A DNA stretch of 41,064 nt from Haplomitrium mnioides (lineage: Eukaryota; Marchantiophyta; Haplomitriopsida; Calobryales): contig JBNGIS010018359.1 in NCBI GenBank assembly GCA_049999725.1, forward strand, positions 1 to 41,064, given 5' to 3'. Of this stretch, positions 31,180 through 41,064 are shown in pieces; position 1 is the stretch's first letter; every line of letters begins with the position of its first letter. Both the position numbers and the translations under genes were made by a program. The notes under the pieces were generated by a model that was given only the letters and a program-made list of their open reading frames with translations, was not told where the DNA came from and did not search any database.

Positions 31180-32874
31180 GGTCGAAGGACTAATTTTCCT
31201 TAAGAACATGCGTTGCATGGTTGTGTAATCAATCGAGGGCTAACTTTAGTGGGAGTGTTGCAAGTCACTTTCATTATATTATAAACATAGTGGTGCTTGG
31301 ATGTCCCATAATTCTGATTGATCAATTTGTAGTGCAACAGTATGAAATGTATGTATTTATGTGACATAAAATCCAAATGGGTAGGCAAATAGTGTTTCTT
31401 TTATTATCATGCTTTCACGAGTCTTTTGCAAAATATATTAGACTTCCTGATCTCTACGTGTAATAATATGAATATGAAAATTATTGTCACATATATCTTT
31501 AAAGTTTATCAAGTTTATAGTAGCACTAAGTGCATATATAGCATATTTGATATTGAAGATTGTTCCTTGTGGTAAAATAATGTTTACATGTTCATATCGT
31601 TCTTCAATATGATTACTTCCCATGATTTTTGTCATTTGTCGACTTGATGATGTAATATGTGAAAAGCATGATCTGCATTTCAATATTGTGTGAGTATTGC
31701 CAATATCAATAATACAAATTATGTTATCTTCAAGAGAATAATCAATCTATATAGTGTTGCTCCCTTGATAGAATATTAGACACCCATTGACATCAAAATT
31801 CCGTAGTGGAATTCAACCACTCATCAACAAAGTTCTCAAAAAATGGGCATGACTTCGCACCAACCGATGATATATGTGCCTATGTCCCAATGATATAGTA
31901 CACAACATCTTTGCGTAGCTCACAAAAGTGGGAATATACGTTGTATCTATAATCTGATCCCAAGCAAGCTCCTTGCACATGTGAGAAATACATATACTAA
32001 GCCTTGGGTGAGACAAAATCCATGAGAAAATCATTCTCGAAATATCGGGTTATTCGTAGATTTCCTCATCCAGATACATCTCTCTACTTTTTTTGACATA
32101 GCTGAGTCCGGATCAAAGAATGGAGCAAACCTATGGTTGTGAGACGGGTCATTCATCTACGATATATATGAATCAGTTAGTTATGGAATGAGGTGAGAAG
32201 ACACAATCAGACTAATAGCCCCTATGGGTGCAGCTCATTTTTTGTATGGATCGAAGTAGATATCAAAGTCATGATGGGCTTTTGTGACTTCTAGACCTGA
32301 GAATTGTAATTGATCATGTTGTTTTCTAGCATATCCATATCATTCTCACTATAATCACTCAAAGTCTTCACCTTTTTCAAAAATATCCTATGAGTTTCAT
32401 GTTGTATATTTTTCTGCTAATTATGGTTATATAAAGAAACTAAATATGATTACTTGTACTTGCTGTAGATTTGTGCTTAGTAGGAGGTCTCTCACCTCTA
32501 TTTCCTTATGCATTAGAACAACCATGATTATTTTGGCCTCTACCTCTCCCTCTGAATGATTGTCCTTTGCCCGCACTAGGAAATTTTCCCCTTCTAGAAG
32601 TTTGTCTTCTACTGGTATAGTTGACTCTTGTGTTGGAAGTGCCTTTATTATTTGTAGATACATAGTAATAAGCTTCAATAGGTTAGGATATGGGCAATAT
32701 GTTGGTGGTCTCACCTTAGAATTCTTCAACAACAACTTTTGATGCTTTTCCGTAAGTAACATGTGAGCTATCAGCTCTGAATATCTTGTGAACTTCATGT
32801 TTTTGTATTGTGTTGACAGAATCATGTTTGTAGGATGGAATGTTGATAGAATCTTTTCTATATGCTCCTCATCC
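31180..32874 (-). pseudogene. Decayed copia gag-protease-integrase start (first copy)
   Basis: Gag fragments lie at 32874-32430 (EYRYSEL-type block FTRYSELIAHMLLTEKHQKLLLKN), truncated at the right by the insertion of the element at 32875. Protease and its downstream region are at 31720-31440: IIDIGNTHTI, where Asp-Ser-Gly has become Asp-Ile-Gly, then HVNIILPQGTIFNI and NLINFKDI. A GAG-pre-integrase remnant (LGHPST) lies near 31300. The segment 31810-32040 is open for 73 codons and weakly resembles an RNase H end, which would be out of order; I do not rely on it. Confidence 0.75.
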
Positions 32875-33113
32875 TATTGAAATTATGAGCTAAAATAGGC
32901 TGCTAGGTTGATTAGACAACCCTTTTAGTCTTAGTTAGGGTTAGTTCCTTTTTTGATGTAGGCTAGGGTTATATAGGGGCTCATCTGGAGATGCATATAG
33001 GCACTCGTCTCTCTTTGTATTATTGAGATCATTCAAGCCATCTAAATATATAACATTTTTCCTAATCTACTGCGTGCATATGATTTCATGATTTGAGTGC
33101 AGTGATTTTGACA
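32875..33113 (+). repeat. 5' LTR of the truncated copia element
   Basis: It ends GATTTTGACA directly before a primer-binding site. It resembles 4442-4659 in the ATAGGCTGCTAGGTTGA block, the AATATATAACATTTT block and the CATATGATTTCATG block. A TATA-like TATATAGGGG lies near 32970. The left end is set by where copia gag coding on the other strand stops; it could be off by a few bases. Confidence 0.75.
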
Positions 33114-33127
33114 TGGTATTAGAGCAT
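33114..33127 (+). other. Primer-binding site, initiator tRNA-Met 3' end
   Basis: TGGTATTAGAGCAT directly follows the LTR. It is the same site as at 6947 with one C-to-T change relative to TGGTATCAGAGC. Confidence 0.85.
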
Positions 33128-34473
33128 ATTGAGGAACAAGCGTAGCACTATAGAGCACAAAAATTTGAGGAGAAGAAAGAAAAATGAATCTCCATCGAAG
33201 AGGTTACATATTGCATAATCAACAATAAATTGTTTGTTGAATCAACTTGAAGAAGATCGTTGGTGTTTGTTGAAGAAGAATTGCTAGTTGTAGAATAAAA
33301 ACAATAGAATCAAAGGTGATGAAATATGTTGGAAGAAGAAATCAAAATTTGTTGAAAAAGAACTTGCTAGAGAGTCCTAGGGTTTCTAGAAATTGAAGAG
33401 AGCAAGCTTGAAAAATTAAGGTACAATTGAAGGGATATTCGAGGCAGAAATCAAATATATTTCTATTGTTCCTTGATTAAAGACAAATGGCAAGGAGAAG
33501 ACAAGTCAATTCCAGGTCAAAGTAGAAGAATCAAAGCAAAACTCGTAGAGCTCTGCCATTCGATTCGAGGTTGCTGCTGAAGAAGTTGCAACAACAAAGA
33601 GTTGCAAATTCTGTTCATGGTAAGGACAAATCAAAAGAGAAGCATCAAAGTAGACATCAAGGAAGTCTGCTAGTTGAGTCGCTGCTAAAGAAATCGCAGT
33701 AGAAATCAACCGGGGTTTGTTCGCTGTTGAAGAAAAATCAAAGAATGCAAGGAAAGTCATCAATCAAAGAGCCCTTTTCTTTTTTTCGTTGAAGCATAAT
33801 TGAAGTAAGGAGATTGAAAAAACCTAGAGACAATAATCAAGTTGTGCTAAACAAGAAACATTTTTGAGTTATTTTGTTCATTTCAAAGAAGAGAGCAAAA
33901 CATTTTGAAAAAGAAATTGAAACCATTTTGGAGGAAGGAAGAGAACAGTCCTTTTGTGTTGAGAGGTTGAAGTCCTCTTAACAGAAAAAAAAAATTCTAT
34001 AAGAAGTCGGCATACCTGGTTGAAGTGTGTGTGTGGATTGCCATGGGTCCTTTCTAAGGAGGGAGCAAAACAAATTGTAGGAAGGTAGAGAGCAATCTGT
34101 GTGTGATGAAGAAAAATTGCAGAAGCCAAAAGCTCACAAACTTGATTTCGTGATCTTGATTAGAATTTGATCTCTGAGCTGACATTGGGAAATTGAAACA
34201 TAGTGAGAGAAGAGTAGGGCCAACCCTTCTCTGCATTTCACAACTTCAGAATTAAGAATTCTTGTTCTAAGTGTTGTGGCTGTGAAGCTGGTTACAGAAG
34301 ATGACATGCAATTATACCACATTCAAGGTGGTCAATGCAAGGCAAAATTTGAAGAAGGTATGATCAAAGACTGCACAGATCAGAGCTCTCAAAGGTTGTG
34401 ACAAGAAGTCATGAGGTATTGATTGTTGCACTCTATCAGTAAAGGCAAAAACACATCTATAAGCACAAAGTTG

Positions 34474-36690
34474 AATATGGCATATGGAATTTCTCAGATA
34501 GTCAGTGAGAAATTGACTATTTCTCACTGAAAATAATTATCATGTCTGATTAGTGAGAATGACCAATTTTATCAAGAGGAGAGGTTTTCGGGACTTCATC
34601 ACAGGAGTTGAAGTGGAACCAATTTTAGGACCATCCCTATCCAATAAAAAGATGCAAGCCTTCAAAACCCACATAGAGAAGGTCCACAAGCTGTTGTACT
34701 AGCTAACCATCAATGTCCATGACAAAATGATAGGGTATGTGTCACGAACCAAGACACATAGGGAAGCTTAGGATATTTTGAAAGAAAACTATGCCATACA
34801 TCATATGCAAGGAAGCTAACATTGCAGATGGAGTTCTTCAATCTACAAAAAAGAGAAAGTGAACATAAATGCCTTTGTCGTGAAGATAAAACCACTAGCT
34901 GAACAGCTAGCAAATGTAGGAGAGGAAGCAAAGTAGAGTGCCATGGTTGCAATTTGTTTGAATGGGTTAGGCAAAGAGTATAAGCAACTCAAAATGTCGA
35001 TAAGTACAAGAGAAGGAACCACATCTTTCTCACAACTTATTGCAATGTTATTTGTAGAAGAACTTGACATTGGAGGAGGTGCCTCAAGTAGTCAAGAGCA
35101 AGCATGTCATTCTAACAAGGGTAGAAGATGAGGCATGAGTTATGGCAGAGGTAATTCTGGCAAAGGTTGCTCAAGCAACAATACACAAAACCAGTAGCGC
35201 CAATCAAGCCAATTTGGTGGTAGAGGTCAATTCAGAGGCAAGAGGAGTAACCAAGGACATGGAAGCCAACAACAACATTCAAGGGGAGATTGTTTCTATT
35301 GTGGAAAACCAGGTCACGTGGCAAAACGTTGCTACAAAAAGCAAAATGATATGAGAAACAACATAGTGTAGGGGAACTATGTAGGCTCCGGCAAGACAAA
35401 CAATGAGATATTGTTTGTCATGTAGCATGGTTATTCCTCTCTGGCATTTGGGAAACAAAGTAGTGATGAAGATAAATGATTTTTTGATTTTATATGTTCC
35501 AATCACATGACATGTCATGGAGAGTGGTTCAATGAAACCAATGACTTGAATACACTTGGATATATTGAGACATGTGACTCAACTATGCATCCTATCCATC
35601 ATATTGGTAGCATACCTATAGTACTAAAGAATAGAAAGACAAAGTGCTTATCTAATGTTGTACATATCTCGATGATTCAGAAAAATCTAATTTCAATGTA
35701 GAGCAGAATATGAAGATTTACTTTAATTCCATTGGTGTATTCATAGAGAATTGGAGAAATAACTGTATTCTAATTACAAAAGTAACCAGAAGCAACAAGA
35801 TGTTCACACTAGATGCTAGCATACCTAAAATTACATAAGCAATGTTTGTGTAAGATACAAGGATTGTGTCAGACACAGAAATATGGTGTAAGAGGATTGG
35901 TCATGTCAATGTACACAGGTTGAGGAGTATGCAAAGTTGAAAGGGTAGTTAGTATGTTGCCCAAGTTCAAAGTAGAAGGGATGTAGAAGGTATGTGAAGT
36001 CTGTTAGTTTGGTATGCATGCAAGGCAAGCATTTCTTTATATTGCATATGTGAAAAGTAATCCACTCAAGGTGATACATTCAAATGTATGGGGTCCAGCA
36101 AAAACATGATCCAATGGGAGGTGCACATACTGTGTCACCTTTATTTATAACTACTTAAAGAATATCTGGATTTATTTCATAAAGTAGATTAGTAAAGTGT
36201 TTGATTACTTCAAATATTTTAGAGCCATGGTGGAAAATAAGAAAGGATAGCAAATTAAGTGTATGAGATCTTACGGAGGAAGAAAATATTTCTCCACAAA
36301 ATTCTGCATCTATCTACAAAAAAAAGGATCAAAAGACAACAAACTTGTAGATATACACCCCAACAAAATAGGGTTGCTAAAAGAAAGAACCGACACATAG
36401 CAAAGATGGCACGATTATTAATGAATGAGAAGAATATGCCACATTACTATTGGGTAGAAGTAGTGTCCACTGCAGTCTACATTTTGAACCGCACTCCTAA
36501 AGCAGCAATTCATGGAATAATGCCAAAAGAAAAATTACCAAAGAGACATCCAGACATCTCACATATGAAAGTGTTTAGCTACATTGCATATATATACATG
36601 TGCCAGCTGAGACACGCATCAAGTTAGACCCAAAAGCAGAAAAGTGTGTATTTATTAGGTACTCAAATAAGCAGATGGGTTAAAGGTGTT
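34474..36690 (+). pseudogene. Decayed copia gag, protease and integrase
   Basis: Gag begins near 34479 with YGISQIV, parallel to the gag of the element at 6601, and is broken by a local hairpin at 34503-34529. The zinc knuckle CFYCGKPGHVAKRC (about 35291-35332) is intact. Protease has the Asp-Ser motif replaced (FFDFICSNHMT). Integrase keeps WCKRIGHVNVHRL-like and QQNRVAKRKNRH motifs; the first Asp region reads HSNVWGP and the second RSYGG, so both catalytic Asp codons and the Glu codon are changed. It ends after LDPKAEKCVFIRYSNKQ near 36675. Stops are frequent throughout. The 33130-34470 leader has no coding I can support. Confidence 0.87.
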
Positions 36691-36700
36691 TTTGTCCTAC

Positions 36701-37604
36701 TACACACATAATAGCCACTACTTTGAGCCAAGAACAGGCTACTCAGAACAAGAACTTTTTCTTTTTGGGAAAAATTGTGATTTTTAAATTCAAAAAACAT
36801 TAAAAACAAGGTTATTTTCTTAAAACAAAAAGTACATGAGCTTTTTGGATTTGTTTTTGGCCGTTCCAACAAGTATGATAAATCGAAAGTCAATTTCGTT
36901 ATGTAAAATAAGTCAATATTATTAGTTTTTATGAAAATGTTAGAAAACTTGAATTTGATGAAAAGCATAAAAATTATAGTAAGTTTTCATTAAAAATTTG
37001 CATTTATTATTGATTAGAATTCTAAGCCCAAAAGTTGAAATACACGTCACAAGAAACTATTTTGAAATATGTTTGATTGCACAAACTCTAGGCCCGCGTA
37101 GACATGATGCTCTTTCAAACTTTTTTGTTGGAAAAAAATTACAAAACATGAAGAAAAAGCCCAAAGGGACTCGAAGTCAAGGGAATGAGTTTGCAATGGT
37201 AAACACAAAAACAAAGAAAACAAAACATTGCATGGATTCAAGAGCTTTATTTTAAACATCAAGAAAGAAGGAAGCTTTCACTTGTAGTTGCAAATCCATG
37301 CAATCAAAAGTAAACGTGGGCTTTCAAAAAGGTTACAACATTTAAAAATATTTCATAGTTCAACAAAGTACATACAAAAACGTATCATAGTTTAGAGTCA
37401 AAAAGACAATAGCTAAAGAGATTGAATTAAGATTGTAAACAAGAAACATCTGCAACTTTTAGATTTGATTCAACCAAACAAAGGTCTCAAGATCTACAAA
37501 AGAGTCTATGACTTGTGTATAAACAAATTTGTAATTAGTAGTCTTTATATGAAGAAGCTTAAGGGTTGTACATGAGAAGTAGAGCTTGTGGAAGGTATAG
37601 ACTT
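36701..37604. other. AT-rich stretch without a recognised gene
   Basis: There is no supported coding region. An 85-codon open frame at 36998-37255 has no recognised motifs. A sequence of the form TCTA-GGCCCGCG-TAGA at 37087-37102 resembles the palindromes further right. This stretch could be the unrecognised upstream part of the DUF7869-type gene, but I have no evidence for that. Confidence 0.45.
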
Positions 37605-37812
37605 CCACCCCAAAGTCTATGTGCACATAGGAATCCAAGCTCAACATGCGAACACTCCACCCCAAAGTCTTTGCGCGCTTACAAATCCAAGCTCAACATG
37701 TGAGCACTCCACCCCAAAATCTATGCGCACATAGGAATTCAAACTCACCATCTAAATACTCCACCCTAAAGTTTATGTGCGTATAGGAATTCGAACTCAT
37801 CATCTAAACATT
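37605..37812. repeat. 52-bp tandem repeat, four units
   Basis: Units start at 37605, 37657, 37709 and 37761, each with CCACCC(C/T)AAA, and a diverged partial unit starts at 37813. Each unit contains a copy, intact or decayed, of the palindrome CTATGNNNNCATAG: intact in unit 1 (CTATGTGCACATAG) and unit 3. Unit 2 has lost it. Units are about 80% alike. Confidence 0.92.
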
Positions 37813-38972
37813 CCACAACAAAGATTGACAAGAACCTAGGTTTTAGGTTCCGTAGAAGAGTTTTTGTACAATGTACGTTTTGTTTGTAAATCAAAGTCTA
37901 TGCACGCATAGGGTTCACACTTCTACAACCGAGTATACAGATAGTAAATGTTTTATTTTTTGCAACAAACTCTATGTACGCAAAAGATTTTGATTTCTAA
38001 TTCAGAATCTAAAAGTAAAAAAGTGTACAAATGTCTTCATTNNNNNNNNNNNNNNNNNNNNNNNNNNNNNNNNNNNNNNNNNNNNNNNNNNNNNNNNNNN
38101 NNNNNNNNNNNNNNNNNNNNNNNNNNNNNNNNNNNNNNNNNAAAAATGCATATCCTATAGGCATTTTTGGAAAAAGAGAACTATCTACTAAAGGAGTTTT
38201 CTGTGTGTGAGTGGATGGACAATTTTTTCCAAGAATATTGCAAGAGAATGCCCACTCACGAAGTGTATAACTTTCTCGATAATTTTACAAAATGGGAAGT
38301 TTATGACTACTACACAACTTATTTGAAAGAGAAAGATCCCCATTGTATTCTTAGTTTCTCGGGTTTTACAAAACATTGGAGAACTCATTTTCCAAATGTG
38401 AAAATTACAAAACGCAATAGATTTGTTGTTTGTGAGGCATGCAAAGAAATAAAATCTTTGCAAGAAAAATCCGTTTTGGAGTCCAACAAACTCTAGAGAT
38501 GTTATGTTTTCTCAACTTACAGCTAAAAGATATTTTTTTGTTTTCTCAACTTACAGCTAAAAGCTGTTAACTTTCGGTCAAAAAATAAAATAAAAATAAA
38601 AGATATTTTTTTGACGGTATTTAGCAAAGAAGATAAGAGTCGAATAATTCTTAGGAAGTTGAGTTATGAGAAGAGAGTCTATGCTCGCATAGACTTTGTT
38701 GTTTTATATTTCAATTTTAACCTTGTCTGCAGTCGAATAAAGCCAAAAAAATGAATTTGATTGTTGTGGTAACCTTACCCTTGTAACAAGTTTTGTTTTT
38801 GTTCCTTTAAATATAGAGTCATTTTAAAAAAAATTTGACAAAATTGTTTTTGTTGTTTGCAAATCCTATGCATACATAGGATTTGTTCTTGATTCTTTTA
38901 AAACTAGTCACGACAACATTCACAACAAGCTATGATATTGGTGTTGTTGTATTGGTTCTATATGCGCATATA
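37617..38972. repeat. Family of short palindromes of CTATG-n4-CATAG type
   Basis: Members lie at about 37617, 37721, 37773, 37899, 38674, 38860 and 38957, on both sides of the assembly gap, with decayed ones at 37669 and 37970. Arms vary but stay complementary: AGTCTATGC/GCATAGACT at 38674, AAATCCTATG/CATAGGATTT near 38860 and CTATATGC/GCATATAG at 38957. Only some are inside the 52-bp array, so copying of the array does not explain the rest. Confidence 0.75.
38042..38141. other. Assembly gap, 100 N
   Basis: Exactly 100 N, the conventional size for a gap of unknown length. Sequence left and right need not be adjacent, so the distance from the 52-bp repeat to the DUF7869-type gene is unknown. 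Confidence 0.98.
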
Positions 38973-41007
38973 GTCAGTTGTTGTCTCCACTAATCCTAGA
39001 CGCTCTGAGGATGTGTTATAGTAAGTAACCTTTGTTTGCAAATCTTATTTTTTTCTTCTCAAAATGGATTTTCCTTTTTTCAAATTGCCTACAAGTTTAT
39101 TTTTAATCTCTTACAAAGCGATTCGCTTCAATAAATTCAAACATTTGTCTAATATAACTTGAATATTATTTACATCTAAGGTTGTGTTTTGAAGCTACAA
39201 GTATCGACATATGTTTTACGGAACTAGTTTTTATGTCCTTCGTGCTTTGTGATGATGCAGTCAAATATAATTGCCAATTGTTTCTTCATCATGACTAACA
39301 AATGAAAGGAAGATCAAAACTTGCCAACCATCGAAGAAAATGTTATGCCGATGGTCAAAAGTACTTGGAAATTGTTATTAATGGAATAGATAAGAAGAAA
39401 GCTGCTATTCCACACTAGCCATCACCACCAAAAAACATTGATGAAGATTGTTTGGTGGGTATGCATGTTGTTGGTGCCTTAATATTCAATCATGCTCTTT
39501 CTTCGAGGGTCTTCTTAATGTACAAAAACTTGAGAAGCAATTCTAATTTGATAGTTACTGTGCTCAACAAAATATTATGTGACTTTGAAAGCATGTTTCT
39601 TCTAATTTTGTATCTTTAGTTGGACAACACGACACAAGAGAATAAGAATTCTATCTTGTTTGGATATCATAGTCTCCTTATTGCCAAGAATGGTTTTTTG
39701 AAAAATCAAGGTGGGATTTCTCATGGTTGGCCATACTTATGATCAAATTGATCAAATGTTCAACTGATTCTTGAAAAGTTTAAAACGTATCAAAGCTTGA
39801 AAGATTGAACGATTATGAGTCTTAACGAGGTGCTTCAACTAATCTACAATCTTAAACCTGAGGTGAATCTTTTGTTGGAAACTTGGGATTTCAAATTGTT
39901 TATGCAACGACGTCCTTCTCTGGTTCAAAGGATACATGATATTACTTTTAATCAACAATTCAAGTTCCAATTAAATGATTCCAAAACAAAGATTTGGAGC
40001 AAATAGTTTTCAAGAGATGAATTTTGGCTACCTACAAATGGTATTTGTCAACTCAAGTGCCTACCTGAAGTGGATAGAGAAATTTTAAGTTCAATGTTGA
40101 TTCCTCTCAAGGCATATTCTGAAATCAAACAATCTCAAAAGGAAGAAAGAGAACTAGATGCCGAGAAAGTGGTATTTTCAATAAAAAACAACATAAGTGA
40201 GAATTGCTACAAGTTCTTTACAGATTTTGATATTCAATGGTGGAATGAATTTTTTCTTACCCAACAAGAGATTGTGGCCTACATCCTTGAAAAAAAAGGA
40301 CGATGACTCAAAGCAGAATTTACCTTTCCACCTTCACGACAGTAAAACATTTGTAATTTTCAAAATATTTGTCCAGATTCTCAACTTCGTGCTTAAGAAA
40401 TAAAAGAAGATACTCTGGTACAACAAATACTTTCTACACATTGAGCAATCTATGATGGAGCACCTAGGTCACGAGAAGGGACTCTTTTGCACAATACTCC
40501 ATATGGGCATAAATTTGGCAATCTACTTGAGATGAAAGCTAGAATGTTTATTTGTGTTGTTGCGTCTCTGGATCCAAAGAGCAAACCGTTTTGGGTTGCC
40601 AAAGCTCTCAAAGTTTTGTAATTTAAAAGGAAGATCCTCCAAACCCAAAATGAGTACAAGTTCAATGGTTTGCTTGTTTGGTTGAAGATGCATTTTCTAG
40701 ATAATACTTCCCAAAAAAAATGGCAACAACAAAAAGGAAATGCAAATCCAAGTTACATATTGATGTACTTGATGTGACACAAATCACGATTCTGTCTTTT
40801 GATTTTCTTCTTACCCAAAAAAACCAATTGAGGAAAACCACTCTAGCTACCATTAAGGCAAATCTTTTTGAGTATGAAAGACAAAAAGCCCTCAATCCTG
40901 AAATATTTCAAAGAGATTCAATTAGTGTCATTAACACTCAGACATATCAAGTAAAACTTGATGAATCTTTTGAAGCTGAATCTAAAGAAGTTGAGACCAG
41001 CGACTAA
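38167..41007 (+). pseudogene. DUF7869-type protein gene, broken
   Basis: This belongs to an uncharacterised, widely dispersed eukaryotic family that I associate with DUF7869 and suspect to be transposon-derived. 38167-38496 encodes the upstream region: MPTHEVYNFL, FTKHWRTHFPNVKI, then RFVVCEACKEIKSL with a CxxC pair. After about 800 bp without coding, 39300-39760 carries EIVINGIDKKKAAIPH, HVVGALIFNH and LYL-LDNTTQENKN, then MVGHTYDQIDQMF near 39740 in another frame. 39815-40306 continues with WDFKLFMQRR and QQFKFQLNDSKTKIW. 40520-40620 has DPKSKPFWVAKALKV, and 40720-41007 the tail with a natural stop. The DN, E and GHT-DQID residues recall the acidic residues of an RNase H-like nuclease; that reading is mine. 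Stops near 39417, 39618, 40004 and 40304, plus frame changes, make it a pseudogene. Confidence 0.75.
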
Positions 41008-41064
41008 AATCCTTCAAGAATTTTGTTCTATATTTTGTATTTGCAAGTATGGTGTAATTTAAGA

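Larger units (their letters stand above)
27630..32874 (-). mobile_element. Two overlaid decayed copia elements
   Basis: Reading the minus strand, one remnant (32874 to about 31180) holds gag, protease and the start of integrase. A second (29741 to 27630) holds gag, zinc knuckle, protease, RT and RNase H. Both show the same gag and protease subfamily motifs. The segments 28770-29340 and 32280-32874 resemble one another closely, so this is two copies rather than one. The stretch 29742-31180 has no recognisable coding and is AT-rich. A third element has inserted at 32875. Confidence 0.85.
32875..36700 (+). mobile_element. Copia element, 5' LTR to integrase, 3' truncated
   Basis: The order is 5' LTR, PBS (33114-33127), a long leader, gag, zinc knuckle, protease and integrase, ending near 36700 in the integrase C-terminus. 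It is related to 2394-4659 (same LTR family) and to 6601-11893 (protein). It inserted into the minus-strand copia gag at 32874. The 3' part is missing; AT-rich unrelated sequence follows. Many stops make it inactive. Confidence 0.88.

Noticed and set aside
31813-32034. RNase H C-terminus of copia
   Set aside because: The resemblance is weak and its place between gag and protease does not fit the order of the element.
37605-37812. CRISPR-like or satellite centromere array
   Set aside because: There are only four 52-bp units without spacers, far too few to call a centromeric satellite.
1-41064. tRNA or rRNA genes
   Set aside because: I saw no complete cloverleaf-type or rRNA sequence; matches to initiator tRNA-Met are only primer-binding sites.

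Overview
This is a window of plant nuclear DNA. It carries intron-containing genes of land-plant families (a TPR3-type tetratricopeptide protein, an SPT2-domain chromatin protein and a C/S-type bZIP factor) set among nested LTR retrotransposons. I cannot name the species. AT-rich introns, a 5.6-kb intron holding a retrotransposon, and many old decayed elements indicate a medium-to-large, repeat-rich plant genome.

Layout. 1-2393: 3' end of a Ty3/gypsy chromovirus with its 3' LTR, inserted into a decayed Ty1/copia element whose 3' half follows (2394-4659). 4815-5044: a 30-bp tandem repeat. 5045-6600: no recognised gene, plus copies of a roughly 400-bp dispersed repeat. 6601-11893: a nearly complete copia element with both LTRs, PBS, PPT and a 5-bp target duplication, inserted inside one copy of that repeat. 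12532-14797: an SPT2-like gene with the conserved C-terminal domain but with frame breaks and no visible first exon. 16284-17548: a two-exon bZIP gene. 17819-26717 (minus): a complete eight-exon TPR3-like gene, convergent with bZIP, whose first intron holds a same-strand copia element (21388-25457). 27630-32874 (minus): two overlaid decayed copia elements. 32875-36700 (plus): the 5' LTR, gag and 5' pol of a further copia element inserted into them. 37605-37812: a 52-bp tandem repeat. 38042-38141: a 100-N assembly gap. 38167-41007: a broken gene of the DUF7869-type family.

Two host genes look functional. The TPR3-like gene has eight exons whose splice sites and phases join into one uninterrupted 334-codon frame, despite the large insertion in intron 1. 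The bZIP gene joins into 346 codons. The SPT2-like locus keeps its splice sites and its acidic/basic C-terminal domain, but has two compensating frameshifts and an in-frame stop.

The less expected signals are: a copia primer-binding site that matches the anticodon arm of initiator tRNA-Met and contains the gag start codon; a family of short palindromes near the gap whose two arms change together; a 30-bp array carrying the same 10-bp palindrome in nearly every unit; and an (AT)17 tract directly against a splice acceptor.
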